DNA of 61,945 nt from Caryophanales bacterium (lineage in GTDB: Bacteria > Bacillota_I > Bacilli_A > RFN20 > CAG-449): the NCBI GenBank assembly GCA_029006735.1, contig JAQXGN010000035.1, positions 1 to 61,945 on the forward strand, given 5' to 3'. How positions within the stretch are numbered: the stretch's first letter is position 1; each line of letters starts with the position of its first letter. The notes beneath the pieces are model-generated. The model had not been told where the DNA came from. It did not search any database and saw nothing but the letters and a program-made list of their open reading frames with translations. This document shows, piece by piece, positions 8,706 to 18,482 of the stretch. A program made the translations under genes and the position numbers.

Positions 8706-9659
8706 CTATTCATTATAATCTCTGAAGCCAAGACCAATTGCTTGTAATTTTTCTTTAACTTCTTTTAATGATTTCTTACCAAGATTTCTGACTTTCATCA
8801 TATCTTCTTCTGTTCTTTGTGTTAATTCAATAACATTAGAGATATTTGCTCTTCTTAAGCAATTGAATGAACGGACTGATAAATCTAATTCCTCAATCGT
8901 CATATCTTGATATTTATTTTTTGGTTCTTCTACAGTTTCAGCAAGAATATCTTCTGAAGTAGCAATTTCGCTTAATTCAACAAATAAATTGAAGTGTTGT
9001 ACTAAAATCTTTGCTGCTAAAGCAATTGCTTCTTGTGGTAACATTGCACCATTTGTGAAAATTTCCATATCAAGTTTATCATAATTGTTATCATGACCAA
9101 CTCTAGTTTGTTCAACATTATATGATACTTTTGTAATAGGTGAATAATTTGAATCTGTTGGAATAACTCCTCTTGGGAAAGAATCTGATTTATTTCCTTC
9201 TGAAGTAACATATCCTCTACCATTCTTGACATAAATTGTCATGAATAATTTTCCACCTTCACCAACATGAGCTAAAACTAAGTCTTTATTAACAATTTCT
9301 ACACCAGTAGGGCAAACAATATCAGCTGCTGTAACTTCTTTAGCAGTTTCAACGTGAATACTACATTTATATGATGGTTCTAAATCGTTATCAATTTTAA
9401 TAACTAAATCTTTTAATGCTAAGATAATTGAAGTGACATCTTCTTCAACACCGTCTAATGATGAGAATTCATGACGTGCACCTTCTACTTCAATTGCATA
9501 AACACTAGCGCCAGGTAATGAAGAAAGAAGAACTCTTCTTAATGCGTTACCAAGAGTAATACCGAATCCTCTTTCGAGTGGTTCAATAACAAAATGGCCA
9601 TAGTTTGTTGATTTATCATATGTAGCAATCTTAAATTCTGGTTTTTCAAATTTTTTCAT
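8706..9659 (-). CDS. rpoA: DNA-directed RNA polymerase alpha subunit
   Basis: Alpha dimer nucleates RNA polymerase assembly and its C-terminal domain contacts UP elements and activators. N-terminal dimerisation domain with RGFGITLGNALRRVLLSSLPG; alphaCTD at the end with LRRANISNVIELTQRTEED and MKVRNLGKKSLKEVKEKL. Length 317 aa is normal. ATG preceded by GGGAGGAACGCT. Located between rpsK and rplQ as usual. Confidence 0.98.
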   Translation of the reverse strand: MKKFEKPEFKIATYDKSTNYGHFVIEPLERGFGITLGNALRRVLLSSLPGASVYAIEVEGARHEFSSLDGVEEDVTSIILALKDLVIKIDNDLEPSYKCSIHVETAKEVTAADIVCPTGVEIVNKDLVLAHVGEGGKLFMTIYVKNGRGYVTSEGNKSDSFPRGVIPTDSNYSPITKVSYNVEQTRVGHDNNYDKLDMEIFTNGAMLPQEAIALAAKILVQHFNLFVELSEIATSEDILAETVEEPKNKYQDMTIEELDLSVRSFNCLRRANISNVIELTQRTEEDMMKVRNLGKKSLKEVKEKLQAIGLGFRDYNE

Positions 9660-9692
9660 AGCGTTCCTCCCGGGTATCTAAATTTGATTGTG

Positions 9693-9707
9693 TTAGTATA
9701 ATACTAA
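9693..9707. repeat. Short perfect palindrome between rpsK and rpoA
   Basis: TTAGTATAATACTAA (7-nt arms around one base) sits in the 58-nt rpsK-rpoA gap, one of the few sizeable gaps inside the superoperon. It could be an RNA processing site or a weak internal promoter (it contains TATACT on the minus strand), but nothing decides between these. Confidence 0.4.
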
Positions 9708-9717
9708 TTTATTACAA

Positions 9718-10110
9718 CTAACCACGTGGGCGCTTTGGTGGGCGGCAACCATTGTGTGGGATTGGAGTTGTATCTGTAATAGTTTGGATTTGTAAACCTG
9801 CTGCGGCTAATGATCTTAATGCAGATTCACGACCTGGGCCTGGGCCTTTGACTTCTACGTCAATTGTTTTTAATCCTTGATCTAATGCAACTTTAGCACA
9901 TGCTTCTGAAGCTAATTGAGCTGCGAATGGAGTGGATTTTTTTGCACCTTTGAATCCTAATGCACCAGCACTTGACCATGCGATTGCATTACCTGCTTCA
10001 TCAGTGATTGTTACGATTGTGTTATTAAAGGTAGAGTGAATGTGTGCAATACCTTTAGTATAAGCTCTTTTAATTTTTTTCTTACGAGCTACTGGTTTCT
10101 TTGCTGCCAT
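9718..10110 (-). CDS. rpsK: 30S ribosomal protein S11
   Basis: Platform protein of the small subunit binding 16S rRNA near the E site. Recognised from [31 protein letters not shown] and the C-terminal [16 protein letters not shown]. Length 130 aa is standard. Located 18 nt after rpsM in the alpha operon, with a clear GGAGAGAT ribosome binding site. Confidence 0.98.
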   Translation of the reverse strand: MAAKKPVARKKKIKRAYTKGIAHIHSTFNNTIVTITDEAGNAIAWSSAGALGFKGAKKSTPFAAQLASEACAKVALDQGLKTIDVEVKGPGPGRESALRSLAAAGLQIQTITDTTPIPHNGCRPPKRPRG

Positions 10111-10128
10111 ATTTATCTCTCCTTCCTA

Positions 10129-10503
10129 TTATTTACTTGCTACTTTCTTATTAGCAATTGTTTTTCTTGGGCCTTTACATGTACGTGCGTTATTCTTTGT
10201 GCCTTGTCCACGACATGGTAAACCTTTTCTATGTCTTAAGCCACGGTAACATCCTATTTCTTCTAATCTCTTAATATTTAAAGCGACTTCTCTACGGAGT
10301 TCACCTTCTGTTTTTACTTTTGTTAATTCGTTACGAATTGCAGTAATTTGTTCTTCTGTTAAATCTTTAACTCTGATTGTTGCATCAACATTAGCGTCTG
10401 CACATGCTTTTTTAGCAGTTTGTAAACCGACACCATAAATGTATGTTAATGAGTATGCAACTTGTTTATCATTTGGAATATCTACACCTAAAATACGTGC
10501 CAT
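10129..10503 (-). CDS. rpsM: 30S ribosomal protein S13
   Basis: Head protein of the small subunit that contacts L5 and P-site tRNA. Begins [20 protein letters not shown], contains the helix-two-turn-helix segment and ends with the basic tail [14 protein letters not shown]...[15 protein letters not shown]. 124 aa, standard. Follows rpmJ by 19 nt. Confidence 0.98.
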   Translation of the reverse strand: MARILGVDIPNDKQVAYSLTYIYGVGLQTAKKACADANVDATIRVKDLTEEQITAIRNELTKVKTEGELRREVALNIKRLEEIGCYRGLRHRKGLPCRGQGTKNNARTCKGPRKTIANKKVASK

Positions 10504-10522
10504 ATTTCATTTCCTCCTTAAA

Positions 10523-10636
10523 TTAACCTTGTCTTTGCTTATGTTTTGGGTTAACGCAGATAACCATAATACGGCCTTTTCTACGAATAACTTTACACTT
10601 ATCGCAAATTGGTTTTACTGAAGGTCTAACTTTCAT
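10523..10636 (-). CDS. rpmJ: 50S ribosomal protein L36
   Basis: A 37-residue zinc-ribbon protein, [20 protein letters not shown] at the start and NPKHKQRQG at the end, too short for most gene lists. Zinc ligands are C11, C14, C27 and H32, so it is the zinc-binding (C+) form. ATG at 10636 is preceded by AGGAGG. It sits between infA and rpsM, its canonical place. Confidence 0.97.
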   Translation of the reverse strand: MKVRPSVKPICDKCKVIRRKGRIMVICVNPKHKQRQG

Positions 10637-10686
10637 AAATTTTTCCTCCTAAATTTTCCTAGTTTTATGATACTAGATGATACTTT

Positions 10687-10905
10687 CTATTTGTATCTAA
10701 ATGTTATTCTACCACGTGTTAAATCATAAGGCGATATTTCGATTTTAACTCTATCACCTGGTAAGATGCGAATGTAATTCATACGGATTTTACCAGAAAC
10801 GTGGGCAAGAATTACTACGCCGTTTTCTAACTTTACATTAAACATTGCATTTGGTAAAGTTTCAACGACTACCGCCTCAACTTCTATGACATCTCCTTTT
10901 GCCAT
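10687..10905 (-). CDS. infA: Translation initiation factor IF-1
   Basis: Single OB-fold factor (72 aa) that occupies the A site during initiation. Recognised from [40 protein letters not shown] and [13 protein letters not shown]. Starts 3 nt after the map stop and ends with TAG. Confidence 0.98.
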   Translation of the reverse strand: MAKGDVIEVEAVVVETLPNAMFNVKLENGVVILAHVSGKIRMNYIRILPGDRVKIEISPYDLTRGRITFRYK

Positions 10906-10908
10906 TCT

Positions 10909-11670
10909 TTAAATTTTTCCTCCATTTGTTGTAAGGATTTCATATCCATCCTTAGTTATAACTATAGAATTTTCATAATGTGCTGCTAACTTGTGATCAC
11001 AGGTTACTGCTGTCCAACCATCACTTAGAACTCTAGTTTCTTTTCTACCTTCTAATATAATTGGTTCAATTGCAACTGTCATTCCTTCCTTTAATGGCAT
11101 ACCAGTATTTGGTGTCCCATAATTAGGAATTGATGGATCTTCATGCATTGATCTACCTAAAGCATGGCCTGTATAATCACGTGTTACTTGGAATCCATTC
11201 TCTTCCGCATGTTTTTGGATTACTGCTCCAATATCGCCAACTCTTACACCTGGACGAATAATTTTCATTGCTTCAAAGAAACACTCTCTTGTAACATCAA
11301 TAAGTTTTTGAGCTGCAGGGCTTATTTTACCAACAGGGAAAGTCCTACATGCATCAGCCATATACCCTTGATAAGAAACAACAATATCTAATGAAACTAT
11401 ATCCCCATCTTTTAATTTAATATTAGCAGAAGGAATGCCATGGACAACCACATCATTAACTGATGCACAGATTGCTGCTGGATATCCATAGTATCCTTTC
11501 TCTGCTGGAATAGCACCAGCATCACGAATCATCTTTTCCGCAACATCGGAAAGATGCTTCGTTGTAGTGCCAGGTATACATAAGGTTTCAAGTTTATCAA
11601 ATACATTAGCAAGGATTTCACCTGCTTTTTTCATCAAAGCGATTTCTCTACTAGATTTGATTGTTACCAT
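10909..11670 (-). CDS. map: Methionine aminopeptidase, type I
   Basis: Removes the initiator methionine from nascent proteins. The metal ligands are visible: Asp in LDIVVSYQGYMADACRTF, His in GHALGRSMHEDPSIPNYG, and Glu in AIEPIILEG and HYENSIVIT. 253 aa, no N-terminal zinc finger (type Ia). Lies between adk and infA as in other Bacillota. Confidence 0.97.
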   Translation of the reverse strand: MVTIKSSREIALMKKAGEILANVFDKLETLCIPGTTTKHLSDVAEKMIRDAGAIPAEKGYYGYPAAICASVNDVVVHGIPSANIKLKDGDIVSLDIVVSYQGYMADACRTFPVGKISPAAQKLIDVTRECFFEAMKIIRPGVRVGDIGAVIQKHAEENGFQVTRDYTGHALGRSMHEDPSIPNYGTPNTGMPLKEGMTVAIEPIILEGRKETRVLSDGWTAVTCDHKLAAHYENSIVITKDGYEILTTNGGKI

Positions 11671-11675
11671 AAATA

Positions 11676-12326
11676 TTATTTAACCTCATCAAGTAATTTT
11701 TGAATGTCATTGAAAACATCAGGGATGCTCTTTAAACCATTTACAGATTTACATAAGCCAAGATTTGCATAAAAATCAATAAGTGGCTTAGTTTGGTTTT
11801 CATAAGCATCTAATCTCACATTAAGACTTTCAATAGTGTCATCCTTTCTTTGAATTAATTCACTACCGCATGCATCACAGATGCCATCAGTTTTAGGTAA
11901 TTTGAATTGTAAGTGATATGAATTGCCACATTGAGGACAAACACGTCTACCGGAAATTCTTTTAACTAATTCATCTTTGTCTGCTTCGATATTAATAACT
12001 AATTCAACAGGACGTGAGATTTCTTTTGCTAAAACTTGTAAAGCTTCAGCTTGTGGAATAGTACGAGGAAATCCATCAAGAAGATAACCATTTTTACAAT
12101 CATCTTTTGATAATCTTTCTTTAACTAATCCAATTGTGACTTCATCAGGAACTAATAAGCCTTTTGTAATATAATTTTGTGCTTCTAAACCTAATGGAGT
12201 TTTATTCTTGATTGCTTCTCTAAACATATCACCTGTAGAGATATGTGGAATTGAACAATATTCAAGAATTTTTTCTGATTGAGTACCTTTGCCTGCTCCA
12301 GGTGGACCCATTAAAATAATATTCAT
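11676..12326 (-). CDS. adk: Adenylate kinase
   Basis: Interconverts AMP+ATP and 2 ADP. P-loop GPPGAGKGTQ at the N-terminus, DGFPRT core motif, and a long LID with a zinc site CPQCGNSYH...CDACG (four cysteines), the Gram-positive form. 216 aa. It is placed between secY and map in the spc operon. Confidence 0.98.
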   Translation of the reverse strand: MNIILMGPPGAGKGTQSEKILEYCSIPHISTGDMFREAIKNKTPLGLEAQNYITKGLLVPDEVTIGLVKERLSKDDCKNGYLLDGFPRTIPQAEALQVLAKEISRPVELVINIEADKDELVKRISGRRVCPQCGNSYHLQFKLPKTDGICDACGSELIQRKDDTIESLNVRLDAYENQTKPLIDFYANLGLCKSVNGLKSIPDVFNDIQKLLDEVK

Positions 12327-12345
12327 TAATATATCCTCCTGAAGA

Positions 12346-13695
12346 CTAAGCTACTGCAGTTGCGTGAGTATCTGCAGCGATAAGACCTTCGATTTGTTTG
12401 TATGTTTCTAAAGCAACACCAACAACGATGATCATACCAGTTCCTCCTAAGGCAAGTGAAGAAGGAACAAGTTCTAATAATGTGAGTACAATTGGGAATG
12501 CAGCAATTAATGTTAACGCTGAAGCTCCTAAGAAAGTGACTCTATTAAGAACTTTTTTAACATAACGGAATGTTTCATTACCTGGTCTAACACCTGGAAT
12601 ATAAGTGCCTGACTTTTGGAAGTCTTCCGCTAATCTTTCTGGGTTAATAGTTAAGTTGGAATAGAAGAAGCTAAATACAAATGTTAAGAAAACATAGATA
12701 ATTAAGCCCCAAGGCATATACCAAATTTTGCCATTAAACCAAGTCATCTCTGTTAAGGCTGAAGAAGTAAATACTTTTAAGACATTCATAATGACGTCAT
12801 TTGAAGTATAATCTTCAACAATGAATGAGATAATAACTGCTGGAGCCATCATAATTGATGAAGCAAAGATGACAGGAATAACACCAGCTGAGTTAATCTT
12901 AATTGGTAAGAAAGATGTATTATTGACTTTAGCATTTAATGCTCCGCCTGTACCAGAATGTTGTACTGGAATCTTTCTTATTGATTTTTCGATGAATGTA
13001 ACAAAGACAATAATTAAGACTAATGTAATTAAATATAAGCCTAATTTAAGAGATCCTTGTATAATTCTAGCTCTCTCAGTAACTAACTCACTTGTTAAGA
13101 AGTAAGAAGTTGCTTGGAAAATTTGAGATGGTAATGAAGAAACAATACCTGCGAAGATAATCATGGAAACACCGTTTCCGACACCTTTTTCAGTAATTTG
13201 GTCCGCCATCCACATGACAAGCATTGAGCCAGCCATTAAGTATAAAATAATTTTTGCATAAACCCAGAATGTTAATGTCTCGCTAAAGACAATAGCTTCT
13301 GAGTTGTGCATTGTTACGATAATACCATATGCTTGGACAGCGCCAAGTACAAGGGTTAAGTAACGTGTTGCCATTTCGATCTTTTTACGACCTGATTGAC
13401 CTTGTTTTGAAAGTTCAGTTAATGCAGGAAGAACGTCTTTGGAAAGAAGTTCGATAATAATTGAAGCTGTAATGTATGGTGAAACGCCAAGAGCAAAAAC
13501 TGAGAAGTTTTGTAAAGCACCACCACCCATTAAATTCATCAAACTAAGAATATCTGTATCTTTAATTGATTCCGATAAAGAAACACCAGGAACAGTAATA
13601 TTTGAACCGATTCTAAATACGAGGAAGATCATGAGTGTAAAGAGAATTCTCTCTCTAACATCTTTATTCTTTAATATGGCAACTAGTTTCTTCAT
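12346..13695 (-). CDS. secY: Preprotein translocase subunit SecY
   Basis: Channel subunit of the Sec translocon in the cytoplasmic membrane, 449 aa with ten membrane helices. Recognised from RILFTLMIFLVFRIGSNITV, the plug/TM2 region FSVFALGVSPYITASIIIEL, and RPGNETFRYVKKVLNRVTF near the C-terminus. SecG is encoded at 48186; SecE is not in the window. Starts one base after the rplO stop. Confidence 0.97.
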   Translation of the reverse strand: MKKLVAILKNKDVRERILFTLMIFLVFRIGSNITVPGVSLSESIKDTDILSLMNLMGGGALQNFSVFALGVSPYITASIIIELLSKDVLPALTELSKQGQSGRKKIEMATRYLTLVLGAVQAYGIIVTMHNSEAIVFSETLTFWVYAKIILYLMAGSMLVMWMADQITEKGVGNGVSMIIFAGIVSSLPSQIFQATSYFLTSELVTERARIIQGSLKLGLYLITLVLIIVFVTFIEKSIRKIPVQHSGTGGALNAKVNNTSFLPIKINSAGVIPVIFASSIMMAPAVIISFIVEDYTSNDVIMNVLKVFTSSALTEMTWFNGKIWYMPWGLIIYVFLTFVFSFFYSNLTINPERLAEDFQKSGTYIPGVRPGNETFRYVKKVLNRVTFLGASALTLIAAFPIVLTLLELVPSSLALGGTGMIIVVGVALETYKQIEGLIAADTHATAVA

Positions 13696-13696
13696 A

Positions 13697-14137
13697 CTAG
13701 AGTACCTCTACAGAACCGCCTGCATTTTCAATAGCAGCTTTAGCTGAAGCTGATACTTTGCAGCCTTTAACAACTAATTTCTTTGTTAATTCGCCATCAC
13801 CTAATACTTTAACATTTACACTTGAAGAAGGAACTAAGCCTTTCTCAATTAATAATGTTGGTGTAATAACAGTTTCATCATCGAAACCATTTAAATCACG
13901 AATATTAACAACTTCATATTCTACTCTATTGATATTGTTGAAGCCTCTTTTTGGTAATCTTCTATAAATTGGGTTTTGGCCACCTTCAAATCCAGGGCGA
14001 GTTCCGCCACCGCTTCTTGATTTTTGACCTTTATTACCTGATCCACCGTTTTTACCTAAGCCTGAGCCTAATCCACGGCAAATTCTTTTCTTAGAAGATC
14101 TTGAACCTTCGTTATATTTTAATTCATTAAGATTCAT
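13697..14137 (-). CDS. rplO: 50S ribosomal protein L15
   Basis: 146 aa with the glycine-rich N-terminal tail typical of L15 (GSGLGKNGGSGNKGQKSRSG) and the globular part INRVEYEVVNIRDLN. It directly follows rpsE (12-nt gap). In most bacteria rpmD (L30) lies between rpsE and rplO; here there is no room for it. Confidence 0.97.
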   Translation of the reverse strand: MNLNELKYNEGSRSSKKRICRGLGSGLGKNGGSGNKGQKSRSGGGTRPGFEGGQNPIYRRLPKRGFNNINRVEYEVVNIRDLNGFDDETVITPTLLIEKGLVPSSSVNVKVLGDGELTKKLVVKGCKVSASAKAAIENAGGSVEVL

Positions 14138-14148
14138 TGAAGTACCTC

Positions 14149-14748
14149 CTATTTACGAAGTGCAGCAATTTGTGCACTTGTATGGATTTGTGATAGACCA
14201 GCTGAAGTAGCTCTGATACAGTTGATTGGTGTTCTTGAGCCATAAACTTTTGAACAGATATTTTTGATACCTGCAAGTTCAAGAATAGCTCTAACTGGAC
14301 CACCAGCAATAATTCCAGTACCTTCAGGAGCTGGTTTTAAATAAACTTTTGATGCACCAAATTCGCCATAAACTTCGTGTGGAATTGTACCATTGACAAT
14401 AGCGATATGGAACATATTCTTTTTAGCAGCTTCTAATGCTTTCTTGATTGCATCTGGGACTTCAGCAGCTTTACCTGTTCCGAAACCATAATTTCCTTTG
14501 CCATCACCAATAACGATTAATGCTGCGAAACGCATGTGTTTTCCACCTTTAACAGTTTTTGAAATTCTGTTAATTGAAACTACACGTTCCTCATATTGTT
14601 TTTCAAATGGTTTATCTTTACCTTCTCTACGTTGAGGTTTTTTACCATCTTTTCTTGGACCTTTGAAAGGTCTATCGCCTCTAGGAGCTCTAACTGGTTT
14701 TGCTTCTGGTGCTGCTTCTTTAGCAACTACTTTATTTTCTTCTGCCAT
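14149..14748 (-). CDS. rpsE: 30S ribosomal protein S5 with extended N-terminus
   Basis: Small-subunit protein involved in decoding fidelity. The S5 domains start at about residue 53 ([20 protein letters not shown]) and end with [20 protein letters not shown] and the C-terminal helix. The first roughly 50 residues are a low-complexity Ala/Pro/Lys/Arg tail ([20 protein letters not shown]) absent from ordinary S5 (about 165 aa). ATG preceded by AGGAGG. Confidence 0.97.
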   Translation of the reverse strand: MAEENKVVAKEAAPEAKPVRAPRGDRPFKGPRKDGKKPQRREGKDKPFEKQYEERVVSINRISKTVKGGKHMRFAALIVIGDGKGNYGFGTGKAAEVPDAIKKALEAAKKNMFHIAIVNGTIPHEVYGEFGASKVYLKPAPEGTGIIAGGPVRAILELAGIKNICSKVYGSRTPINCIRATSAGLSQIHTSAQIAALRK

Positions 14749-14759
14749 TTGTCTACCTC

Positions 14760-15116
14760 CTAGAATTGTAAGCCAGCTTCACGAGCTGCTTCTGCGACTG
14801 CTTGGACACGTCCATGATAGACATAACCAGCACGGTCAAATACGACCTTAGTAATACCTTTTGCTAATGCAACTTCAGCAATTTTTGCGCCAACTGCTTT
14901 AGCAGCTTCAATATTACCACCATTTTCTAATTTTAATGCAACTGAACTAGCTGCACAAAGTGTAACACCGTTGACATCGTCAATAACTTGAACGCTGATG
15001 TGCTTGTTTGAACGATAAACGCTCAATCTAGGACATTCTGGAGTTCCGCTAACTTTAGCACGAACACGAGCATGACGTCTAACACGGCTAATTTCTTTTG
15101 ATTCCTTGTTAATCAT
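14760..15116 (-). CDS. rplR: 50S ribosomal protein L18
   Basis: 5S rRNA-binding protein, 118 aa. Recognised by [35 protein letters not shown] and [20 protein letters not shown]. Located between rplF and rpsE. Confidence 0.98.
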   Translation of the reverse strand: MINKESKEISRVRRHARVRAKVSGTPECPRLSVYRSNKHISVQVIDDVNGVTLCAASSVALKLENGGNIEAAKAVGAKIAEVALAKGITKVVFDRAGYVYHGRVQAVAEAAREAGLQF

Positions 15117-15141
15117 ATTCTATTAAATTCCTTTCTAAGCA

Positions 15142-15684
15142 CTATTTCTTACCAGCGCGTTTACCTTCTTTACGGAGGATAACTTCGCCAACATATTTAA
15201 TACCTTTACCTTTATATGGTTCAGGTTCACGAACTGATCTAATTCTTGCTGCTGTTTGGCCAACTGCTTGAGCATCAATACCTTCTACAGTAATCTTTGT
15301 AGCCTCTGGAGCTGTAATTTTTACGCCTTCATCTGGAGTAATAACTACTTCATGAGAATAACCCATGTTAAGAACTAAATTTGTTCCTCTCATTTGGCAT
15401 CTATAACCGATACCAACGATTTCTAAGTTTTTCTTGAATCCTTCGCTTACACCAACAACCATTGAGTTAATTAAAGCTCTTGTTGTTCCGTGTAATGAAC
15501 GAGATTCGATTTCATCATTTGGTCTTTCACAGATAACTTCATTATTTTCAACTTTGATAGAAATAATTGGAGCGAAGTCTCTTACTAAAGTACCTTTTGG
15601 TCCTTTAACTTCAACGTGTGAACCATTAACTGTTACTGTAACACCTGATGGGATAGCAATAGGTTTTTTACCGATTCTTGACAT
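15142..15684 (-). CDS. rplF: 50S ribosomal protein L6
   Basis: 180 aa, MSRIGKKPIAIPSGVTVTV at the start, PEPYKGKGIKYVGEVILRKE near the end. Start chosen at ATG 15684 because AGGAGG lies 7 nt before it; the frame extends six codons further up but that would cover the ribosome binding site. Follows rpsH by 11 nt. Confidence 0.98.
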   Translation of the reverse strand: MSRIGKKPIAIPSGVTVTVNGSHVEVKGPKGTLVRDFAPIISIKVENNEVICERPNDEIESRSLHGTTRALINSMVVGVSEGFKKNLEIVGIGYRCQMRGTNLVLNMGYSHEVVITPDEGVKITAPEATKITVEGIDAQAVGQTAARIRSVREPEPYKGKGIKYVGEVILRKEGKRAGKK

Positions 15685-15695
15685 ATTTCTACCTC

Positions 15696-16091
15696 CTACC
15701 AAACGTAAGCGACAACTTCGCCACCGATACCTAATTTACGAGCTTTTTTATCTGTCATTAAACCTTGTGAAGTTGAAATGATTGCGATACCTAAGCCGTT
15801 TAAGACTCTTGGAAGTTTGTCTGCTGGAGCATTAACTCTTAAACCTGGTTTTGAAATTTTCTTTAAACCTGAGATGACTTTAACGCCACCTTCTGAATAT
15901 TTAAGTGTTAATGTTAATTCTTTTTTTACATCACCATCAACTACATAGTCAACGATGAATCCTTCTTCTTTTAAGATTTTTGCAATATTTACTTTCATTG
16001 TAGAAGAAGGCATTGATACTTTTTCTTTTCTTAATGCGTTTGCGTTACGAATTCTTGTAAGCATATCTGCAATTGGATCTGTCATTACCAT
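15696..16091 (-). CDS. rpsH: 30S ribosomal protein S8
   Basis: Central-domain 16S rRNA binder and, in many bacteria, regulator of the spc operon. [17 protein letters not shown] at the start and [20 protein letters not shown] at the end. The first ATG (16091) has GGAGG at 8 nt, while the second (two codons later) would be 14 nt away, so the longer 131-aa form is used. Confidence 0.97.
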   Translation of the reverse strand: MVMTDPIADMLTRIRNANALRKEKVSMPSSTMKVNIAKILKEEGFIVDYVVDGDVKKELTLTLKYSEGGVKVISGLKKISKPGLRVNAPADKLPRVLNGLGIAIISTSQGLMTDKKARKLGIGGEVVAYVW

Positions 16092-16103
16092 TATACTTTC
16101 CTC

Positions 16104-16289
16104 CTACCATGATGATTTAGTCATACCTGGGATTTCTCCTTTGTATGCTAAATTTCTTAAACAAATACGGCATACGCCGAATTTTCTGATAACAGAATGT
16201 GGACGTCCACAAATTCTGCATCTTGAATACTCTCTGACCTTAAATTTTTGAGGACGAGATTGTTTTACTTTTAATGCTGTTCTTGCCAT
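16104..16289 (-). CDS. rpsN: 30S ribosomal protein S14, type Z (zinc-binding)
   Basis: 61-residue short form with both CxxC pairs (CRICG and CRICL), so the zinc-containing type. Ends IPGMTKSSW. The final Trp is TGG and the stop TAG. Sits between rplE and rpsH. Confidence 0.97.
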   Translation of the reverse strand: MARTALKVKQSRPQKFKVREYSRCRICGRPHSVIRKFGVCRICLRNLAYKGEIPGMTKSSW

Positions 16290-16309
16290 AACTTTCTTAT
16301 CCTCCTTTA

Positions 16310-16849
16310 CTATTTATGGAATGGCATACCCATTAACTCGAGTAATGTATATGCTTCTTGGTCTGTGTTTGCTGTTGTTACGATAACAATATCCATACCT
16401 CTGATTTTACCGATTTTATCAAAATCGATTTCTGGGAAGATTAATTGTTCTTTAACGCCTAATGTATAGTTTCCTCTACCGTCGAAAGCATTTTTGCTTA
16501 CACCACGGAAGTCTCTAACACGTGGAAGTGAAATAGAAACTAATTTATCGAAGAATTCATACATTCTATCGCCTCTTAAAGTTACTTTACAGCCAATTGC
16601 TTGACCTTCTCTTAACTTGAATGTAGCGATTGATTTTTTTGCTTTTGTGATGACTGGTTTTTGACCTGAAATAATTGTCAAATCTCTAACTGCATCTTCT
16701 AATAATTTTGAGTTGCTAGTAGCATCACCAACACCAATATTGATAACAATTTTATTGAGTGCAGGGACTTGCATAACTGAATCATAATGATATGTATCCA
16801 TTAATTTAGCAACGACTTCATTTTTATATTTATCTTTTAAACGTGCCAT
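16310..16849 (-). CDS. rplE: 50S ribosomal protein L5
   Basis: 5S rRNA-binding protein forming the bridge to S13. 179 aa; recognised from [36 protein letters not shown] and [20 protein letters not shown]. Standard length and position after rplX. Confidence 0.98.
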   Translation of the reverse strand: MARLKDKYKNEVVAKLMDTYHYDSVMQVPALNKIVINIGVGDATSNSKLLEDAVRDLTIISGQKPVITKAKKSIATFKLREGQAIGCKVTLRGDRMYEFFDKLVSISLPRVRDFRGVSKNAFDGRGNYTLGVKEQLIFPEIDFDKIGKIRGMDIVIVTTANTDQEAYTLLELMGMPFHK

Positions 16850-16862
16850 ATTCAGTTACCTC

Positions 16863-17168
16863 CTAGATTGCTTTGCCGGTTTTCTTATTAACACGGACTT
16901 TTTTACCATCTTCAATCTTGTATCCAACTTTTACAACTTTCTTTGCTTTTTCATCATAGAGAGCTACATTAGATGCATCGATTGGAGCATACATTTCAAC
17001 AATAGAACCTTCTGGGTTTGATTGTGTTGGTTTTTGATGTTTTTTAACTGTATGAACGCCATCAACAACAACTCTATTTAATTTTGGGAAAACTTTTTGA
17101 ATTGTGCCGACTGTTCCTTTATCTGCGCCTGCAATAACGATTACTTTATCGCCTGTTTTAAGTTTCAT
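16863..17168 (-). CDS. rplX: 50S ribosomal protein L24
   Basis: Assembly-initiating KOW-domain protein of the large subunit, 101 aa. KTGDKVIVIAGADKGTVGTI is the KOW motif; HQKPTQSNPEGSIVEMYAPI follows. Lies 14 nt after rplN. Confidence 0.97.
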   Translation of the reverse strand: MKLKTGDKVIVIAGADKGTVGTIQKVFPKLNRVVVDGVHTVKKHQKPTQSNPEGSIVEMYAPIDASNVALYDEKAKKVVKVGYKIEDGKKVRVNKKTGKAI

Positions 17169-17182
17169 AATCGGGCTACCTC

Positions 17183-17557
17183 CTATAAGACTTCTGGTGC
17201 TAAGGAAATAATTTTCATAAATCCTTCACCCTTTTCACGTAATTCTCTAGCAACTGGGCCAAAGACACGTGTGCCACGAGGAGTACCGTCGTCATTAATA
17301 ATGACAACTGCGTTATCATCGAAGCTAACATTTGAACCGTCTGGTCTTCTGACATTTTTAACAGTTCTTACGATGACGCCTTTTACAACATCACCTTTTT
17401 TGATTTTACCATTAGGAATTGCATCCTTAACTGCGCAAAGAACGATATCACCAACTGATGATGATTTTCTTTTTGATCCGCCATATAAACGGAAGACACG
17501 GACTGATCTTGCGCCAGAGTTGTCTGCAACAACTAAGTTTGTTTCTGTTTGAACCAT
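17183..17557 (-). CDS. rplN: 50S ribosomal protein L14
   Basis: Subunit-interface protein, 124 aa, recognised from [40 protein letters not shown] and the C-terminal [12 protein letters not shown]. Standard place between rpsQ and rplX. Confidence 0.98.
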   Translation of the reverse strand: MVQTETNLVVADNSGARSVRVFRLYGGSKRKSSSVGDIVLCAVKDAIPNGKIKKGDVVKGVIVRTVKNVRRPDGSNVSFDDNAVVIINDDGTPRGTRVFGPVARELREKGEGFMKIISLAPEVL

Positions 17558-17579
17558 ACTTTCTTTATCCTCCTATTTA

Positions 17580-17846
17580 TTATTTAACGTCTTCTGCGCG
17601 AGCGACAATTTTTACTAAACGGAAATGTTTATTAGCTGAGAGTTTACGAGTTTCCATAATTTGAACTGTATCTCCAACTTTACATTCGTTATTTTCATCA
17701 TGTGCGAAATATTTTTTAGAGTATTTAACTCTCTTGCCATATTTTGCATCTTTCTTATAAGTTTTAACTAAAACGATGATTGTTTTATCACATTTATCTG
17801 ATGTAACAACACCTTGAATAACTCTACGTGTATTTCTTTCTGCCAT
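17580..17846 (-). CDS. rpsQ: 30S ribosomal protein S17
   Basis: OB-fold protein binding 16S rRNA, 88 aa. Recognised from [20 protein letters not shown] and [20 protein letters not shown]. Located between rpmC and rplN. Confidence 0.98.
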   Translation of the reverse strand: MAERNTRRVIQGVVTSDKCDKTIIVLVKTYKKDAKYGKRVKYSKKYFAHDENNECKVGDTVQIMETRKLSANKHFRLVKIVARAEDVK

Positions 17847-17859
17847 GTTTTAGTTCCTC

Positions 17860-18057
17860 CTAGTTTAATCCGAGTTCGCGTTCTTTTAATACAGTATAAA
17901 TACGTGCAATTGATTTACGAACTTCTGTGATTTTTTTGCCATTTTCTAATTGGCCTGTTGCGTGTTGGAAACGTAATTGTAATAATTCTTGTTTTAATTC
18001 GTAAACTTTTGAATTTAATTCATCAGTTGACATTTCTTTAATTTCTGCAATCTTCAT
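17860..18057 (-). CDS. rpmC: 50S ribosomal protein L29
   Basis: 65-residue helical hairpin protein at the tunnel exit; MKIAEIKEMSTDELNSKVYE at the start and the conserved RKSIARIYTVLKERE at the end. It starts 2 nt after the rplP stop, so translation is probably coupled. Confidence 0.97.
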   Translation of the reverse strand: MKIAEIKEMSTDELNSKVYELKQELLQLRFQHATGQLENGKKITEVRKSIARIYTVLKERELGLN

Positions 18058-18059
18058 AA

Positions 18060-18476
18060 TTACTTATTGTCTCCTTTCGCAATAATTTTTGTTTTTATTG
18101 GGAGTTTATAAGCAGCTAAGCGAAGAGCTTCTCTAGCTTGTTCTTCTGGGACTCCACCGATTTCAAACATAACACGGCCAGTTTTAACAACTGCTACCCA
18201 TTGATCTACTGAACCTTTACCAGAACCCATACGAACTTCTGCAGGTTTCTTTGTTTTTGCAAGTTGTGGGAAAATTCTAATCCAAATTTGTCCACTTCTT
18301 TTTGTGTATCTAGCTAATACGATACGAGCTGATTCAATTTGTCTAGCTGTAATCCAGTTTCCGGAGACAGCTTGGAGACCAAATTCACCAAAAGATACTT
18401 CGTTACCAGCTTTTGATAAACCTTCGTACTTAATTGAGTGTGGTCTTCTATATTTAACTCTTTTTGGTTGTAACAT
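18060..18476 (-). CDS. rplP: 50S ribosomal protein L16
   Basis: 138 aa, [20 protein letters not shown] at the start. The functional loop near the peptidyl-transferase centre ([33 protein letters not shown]) is intact. Follows rpsC after 6 nt. Confidence 0.98.
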   Translation of the reverse strand: MLQPKRVKYRRPHSIKYEGLSKAGNEVSFGEFGLQAVSGNWITARQIESARIVLARYTKRSGQIWIRIFPQLAKTKKPAEVRMGSGKGSVDQWVAVVKTGRVMFEIGGVPEEQAREALRLAAYKLPIKTKIIAKGDNK

Positions 18477-18482
18477 AGTAAA

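Noticed and set aside
12821-13747. Open frames on the plus strand opposite secY, and similar ones opposite rpoB, rpoC, rplN and others
   Set aside because: No ribosome binding sites, no recognisable domains, and composition explained by the codon usage of the minus-strand genes.
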